Shown: one piece after another, positions 59,388-64,000 of the stretch
Numbering within the stretch: the first letter of the stretch is position 1
Layout: every line of letters starts with the position of its first letter
Assembly: GCA_024138015.1 (NCBI GenBank)
Contig: JAMXBB010000011.1
Span: forward strand, 85,555,341-85,619,340
Reading direction: 5' to 3'
DNA length: 64,000 nt
Origin: Lumnitzera littorea
Lineage: Eukaryota; Streptophyta; Magnoliopsida; Myrtales; Combretaceae
The notes under the pieces: generated by a model
What the model was told of the DNA's origin: nothing
The model's database searches: none
What the model saw: the letters and a program-made list of their open reading frames with translations, nothing else
Translations under genes and position numbers: made by a program

Positions 59388-60083
59388 ATCTATAAAAGGT
59401 ATGATTACAATGAAAGCCCATTATAAATTTATATCTACAAAAAATGCAATCACAATGAAAGCCCATTCTAAATTTTTACATGTAGTCTTTACAATTAGTT
59501 TATAGAGAAAATTACAAAAAATAATTACAAAAGAAGGACGAAAAATATAGAGAAATCATAATGTCTTCACAATTGCAATTTCTTTATTCTAGGCTTTCCA
59601 TATTACGGGTTCTTGAAACGAGTTTCAAGTAATTCAAGAGGGTGGGTTTTAGAGGTCCTCAAGTTTTGTGACCTTATACATTTTCAAAGAAATGGTTCCT
59701 TGGCCACATTGAAACTTACATGGGGTAGCTTAATCGACCCTAAAAGATTGTTACCCCATAATATTCGAAGCTTATACAATTACTCTCTTCTTAAGGTCCT
59801 AAGATAACCTAGTTTTGATCGTATCTACCATGCATTTATGAGAAAAAAAAATTATCCCCAAATAGAAATGCAAAATAGAAAGGAGCTAGTATAGTAATAA
59901 ACAAAAGACATTTACAAGGGAAAATAAAAAATATATAAGTTAACCCAAAATAGAAAAACTAGCTTAACAATATAAAAAAAATATTTACAAATAAAATAAC
60001 TTAATATGGGTATTTTGAAAATTAATTCTAATTTCGGAAAGTTTTAAATGGCTAGCCTATTTGATGTTCTTAGGAGAGTGAAG
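59388..60083 (-). other. 5' leader of Tat/Ogre element 2
   Basis: Non-coding DNA between the extra ORF and the LTR. The primer-binding site expected next to 60084 is not clearly preserved. The short plus-strand frame at 59613-59807 has no recognised similarity. Confidence 0.4.
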
Positions 60084-61100
60084 TTATCGAGCCTAAAATT
60101 TTCCTCTTTTCAATTTCCTTAATTTAATTTAAACTAAACCTTATACCTATTTAGTTTAAACCTTTTATTAAAATTAATGAGGTTTCCTTATTATTTTCTT
60201 TTTTAAAAAAATATTTGGAGTACACACCCAGTAAAACCGAGAAAGGATGATTAAATTAAAATCAATTAAACGGATCAACTCTAATTTAGCCACTAGCCTG
60301 TGTTTTAAAAAATTAAAATTTTTTCAAGAAATTAGATTTTCTTAGGTTCATAGCCATCCTATTAAACACAATTGAGTACCATTCTAACCTTCCTAATTTA
60401 AATTTATTTTTCAAATCGCCCATCTAAAATACAGCAGTAAAAATTAAAGAAAAAAATATTTTACAAAAAAGGGGAAAAATATTTTTTTCATAGTTTAAGT
60501 TGTTACGGAGGTACCTACGTACCCGTTTATCAGGATCGGATTATTATAGTTTATTTCGAAAAAATTAGTGAGTTAGTTAATTATAAACTTGAAAATGGTC
60601 AAGTTTACGTTTTAATGAATTTATTTTTTTCTTTAAGAAAATTCTAGGAGAAAATTCCTAATTTGACATCGTTTTTTGTTTTAAAACTCCTACAAGTCTA
60701 ATTTTAGAAAAAGGGTTCGTTATTTTTTTATTTTGAGAAAAATAATTTTGCTAAGTGAGAAAACAAATTTTATTATTATTATTTTTAAACACCAACTTTG
60801 GAAAAGAGTTTGTTATGGAAAAAATCTAAAAAACTTAATCTTAGGAAAAAAAATTTAAAAGCCTTAATAAACAATTAATAAAATAAAATAAATAAAGAAG
60901 GAGCACATACTAGTCCAAGTCGGATCAGTTTGGGTTAGGTCTAATCTGGATCTTCCAAAGAGATTGCACTTGAACACCCACTTATGACAATTCTTAGATG
61001 TGATTCTAACCAATTTCTTCATTAAAATGAATGGGAAACACAATCTTTGTGTGTTTCTAATTAGATTTAAGTGGAGTAAGACCAATGCCTCACATTATTA
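60084..61100 (-). mobile_element. 5' LTR of Tat/Ogre element 2 (inner part)
   Basis: It parallels 54530-55500 segment by segment: TCAATTTCCTTAATTTAATT near the inner end, a GGAGTAC/AACC segment, the GGTACCTACGTACCC...ATCGGATTATTATAG block at 60510-60555, and an AATAAAATAAAATAAATAAA stretch near 60878. The outer boundary was not found. Confidence 0.5.
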
Positions 61101-62642
61101 TGGTGGTTTTCGGGTTGTTCAAAATTTGGAGGTAGTGGAGGAAGATGATGGTGGTGGATGAAGATGATAGTGGCTCTTAGTAGAGTGGCTAGGAAGCATT
61201 TGGGTGCAAGAGAGTAGAGTGTTTGAGATTTGGAGATACCATAAACATGACCTTGATGGCGGTTTTCAATGTAGATGGCCGCTGGTGAGGTTATTCCTAG
61301 AGAGAGAAAGCTTCAATTAGTTGTGTTTTTGTGAGCTTTTGGTTGTGATCTATGTACAAGTGAAGCATGGCTTTCTATTTAAACTAGTGGAGTCTAGATT
61401 TAATTTAGAAAAGTGTAAAAATAGAAGATTACGGATATGGTGGCCTAATATGTTCTTATGTAATTTGGTTTCAAATTTTAAGGAAAGTGTTAGTTTGAGT
61501 GATAGAAATTGATAAGAACACATCAACAATCAATGTCTACACCTTTGATTTGGAGGAAATTGCCTAAAGAATGGAGTTTTGCAAATTTCATGTAAGTGTG
61601 CTAATATATTTTTTTCCTTTTTCATGTCCAAATTAATCTACGATTTAGGAAAATTGAAATGTGTTTTTTGCCCTAATTTGGAGTATTTCATGTGTAATAT
61701 CCAAAAACACAAATTTAGATTAATTTTATAAGATATAGATTTGGAACACAAGTTGAAAGTAGGGGCTTTGAAGTAGGGAAGCCATCTTTTTAATCTAGAA
61801 ACTTAATTCACAGGCAGATGAAATTAAAAAGGAAAGAGAAGAAGGAGAAAGAGGCGCATGCCACATGAGGACACATGACTCACATGCTTCACATGCGTGA
61901 GAGCAAAAATATTGCAAGCGCTAATGCGCCTACATATTTGAGATACTATCAGGGCTTCAGCCTTGATCGAAATTTGTGGACCAAGTTCAAAACCCAGTCT
62001 AGTTTAATACGTGTTTTTTTTAAATAAATAAAATAACAAAATCAAATAAAATGCCACACTTAGGCCTAAGTTGAATTGTACAAATCACGTACATGCTAAA
62101 ATAATAATTTTTTTTTAAAACACACTTAAAATTAAAGTAAAATAAAATAACCAAAAAAAAAAGAAGAAGAAAAGATTGACTATATGGATGCGTTTTAATA
62201 ACACTGAAAATTTGAGATAAGAGTTAAAATTACGAGAGCTAAAAATGATATGTCTACACATACAAGGGGGTTTTGTATCGGAATGAAGGAGTAAAAAGTA
62301 AAACCCAAACTCATTTCACTTGAACTCCACTCGAGCTCACTTGTTCTGATAGGTTCAATCACAATCAACACCTGCGATTAGTTTGTTTTTTTTTTTTTTT
62401 TTTTTTTCTTTTAGCTGTTGAATCATTTGATTTGAGAGTGTATTTTTAATATAGTTAATGTTTTATCGTTTAATACAGGTATTGATGGAAGATGTATTTT
62501 CAATTTTGGTAGTTTTATTTGGAGGGTTGTTGGGGTTATTTATTATCTCCTTTTTACATAATGTAATGGTTTAACAGAATACTGCCTCGTAAAGGATCAA
62601 ACATCAAAAGTAGAAAAAGGATAAAAATAATTTATTTTTGCC
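61101..62642. other. Non-coding DNA, no recognised gene
   Basis: 61100-61350 is G-rich (GGTGGTGG, GAAGATGATG), possibly the outer LTR part of Tat element 2. Near 61694 TGTAATATCCAAAAAC resembles an LTR family A start, but the match fades within about 50 bases. A poly-T tract lies at 62383-62407. Nothing coding is supported. Confidence 0.3.
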
Positions 62643-64000
62643 GCATCATTTGAAAATTAGTATACTTAAATCCTCTATAGTATGAAAAGTTGAAAACCCA
62701 TAAACAAATCGAAATCAGTTATCGTGTTATTATGTTTGTCTATCTTCATTATTGGAGACCAATTAAATTAGGACGACCCAAAGGCTCCGTAAGTAGAGAG
62801 CATGCGTTAGTTATTTGTTCGATTTTCGCCGGTCCAAGCCATCCGTTGAGTAGTACTATGCACGTGCATCATTGAGTAGTACCATGCACATGCATAACAT
62901 TCCTTGCCAAAAGTATTTAATAATCATTTAATCTAAACATTTTTAATTAGTATTGATAAAATATTTAACTTTATAAACCAACACCGATTCTCTCCCCTGA
63001 TAATCCAGTAAGTACTTCACTTAATTTTGTTATCACATTAACAAATAGGAATATTAGCAAATACGTCATCAAAACAACTAACTGGATGCAGATAAATCCT
63101 CCTTTCTAAATAAAACTTCACCTATTCAAAACTTTGAAAATGTGTATGTACCTCCCAAACAATTGGTAAATTCCCAAAACAATCGCTAACAAATGATAGA
63201 TGATAAAGATTTTAAACATTTGGGATTATTCGAGATATATATATATATATATATATATGTGGTGAGCTAAAAAGAACAATTTGAGAGTTTAAGAAGCCTA
63301 TACATACCTCAGCAAGAAAAGTAAAAACAGAAGCGAAGTACTGGAATTTACATCCAGCAAATTTTAGGGGTATAACAACAAGCTCCACTCTGACATATAT
63401 ATATATATCTCGAATAATCCCAAATGTTTAAAATCTTTATCATCTATCATTTGTTAGCGATTGTTTTGGGAATTTACCAATTGTTTGGGAGGTACATACA
63501 CATTTTCAAAGTTTTGAATAGGTGAAGTTTTATTTAGAAAGGAGGATTTATCTGCATCCAGTTAGTTGTTTTGATGACGTATTTGCTAATATTCCTATTT
63601 GTTAATGTGATAACAAAATTAAGTGAAGTACTTACTGGATTATCAGGGGAGAGAATCGGTGTTGGTTTATAAAGTTAAATATTTTATCAATACTAATTAA
63701 AAATGTTTAGATTAAATGATTATTAAATACTTTTGGCAAGGAATGTTATGCATGTGCATGGTACTACTCAATGATGCACGTGCATAGTACTACTCAACGG
63801 ATGGCTTGGACCGGCGAAAATCGAACAAATAACTAACGCATGCTCTCTACTTACGGAGCCTTTGGGTCGTCCTAATTTAATTGGTCTCCAATAATGAAGA
63901 TAGACAAACATAATAACACGATAACTGATTTCGATTTGTTTATGGGTTTTCAACTTTTCATACTATAGAGGATTTAAGTATACTAATTTTCAAATGATGC
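62643..64000. repeat. Very long perfect-looking inverted repeat (hairpin), cut by the window end
   Basis: 62643-63249 is the reverse complement of 63394-64000: paired positions sum to 126,643 throughout, and I found no mismatch in the stretches compared. Arms are at least 607 bp; the right arm reaches the last base, so the true length is unknown. The loop of about 140 bp is bounded by (AT)n runs (63234-63259 and 63393-63408). The 61-codon frame on the plus strand at 62690-62875 reappears on the minus strand at 63768-63953 and is not a recognised protein. It could be a recent inverted duplication, a foldback element, a hairpin small-RNA locus or an assembly palindrome. Confidence 0.9.

Noticed and set aside
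62690..62875. 61-codon frame present on both hairpin arms
   Set aside because: The duplication is explained by the inverted repeat at DNA level, and there is no recognisable domain or gene context.
1..64000. tRNA, rRNA, snoRNA or organelle-derived genes
   Set aside because: None was recognised by eye on either strand. A covariance-model scan would be needed to exclude diverged tRNA-like SINEs.

Overview
This window looks like a gene-poor, repeat-dense stretch of a eudicot plant nuclear genome. The evidence is high AT content, a plant R2R3-MYB gene with GT-AG introns, and several kinds of plant transposon: Ty3/gypsy elements of a tRNA-Met-primed type and of the Tat/Ogre type, an L1-like LINE with a DUF4283/zinc-knuckle ORF1, a Mutator-type element and a hAT-like MITE. 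Nothing bacterial or organellar was seen. I cannot name the species.

Layout. 1-2760: AT-rich DNA with small inverted repeats and no recognisable gene. 2760-11460: a decayed plus-strand Ty3/gypsy element (LTR end, primer-binding site, gag, protease, RT, RNase H). Its protease was split first by a Mutator-like element (4518-5993, exact 9-bp target duplication) and then by a 3.5-kb solo-LTR-like unit (6118-9649, near-perfect 5-bp duplication). 11500-17000: non-coding. 17304-21061: the key locus. R2R3-MYB exons 1 and 2 splice in frame to a third exon that completes the Myb R3 repeat, runs through seven 26-residue repeats and continues into an intact LINE ORF1, for a predicted 804-aa chimera. 21062-29340: the decayed LINE ORF2, interrupted by a 3.7-kb LTR-like insertion. 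29345-29990: a second, broken copy of the MYB last exon.

32270-41500: a small MITE and then minus-strand gypsy remains, including a gag-protease deletion junction near 36905, a tandem 274-bp-period duplication, and LTR-like DNA of a plus-oriented Tat element. 41500-60084 and beyond: two minus-strand Tat/Ogre-type elements, each with an extra ORF upstream of gag, followed by gag and protease (the first also has RT and RNase H). The leader of the first is interrupted by a second copy of the long LTR family (48867-53859). That copy holds a 400-N gap flanked by near-identical 1.48-kb blocks, which suggests an assembly duplication. 62643-64000: a very long, apparently perfect inverted repeat with a loop of about 140 bp that continues past the window end.

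The only candidate for a working host gene is the MYB-LINE fusion. Its frame is preserved across three exons and 2.1 kb of exon 3, while the rest of the same LINE is full of stops. This is the best candidate for something new. Whether it is expressed or selected cannot be told from sequence alone.
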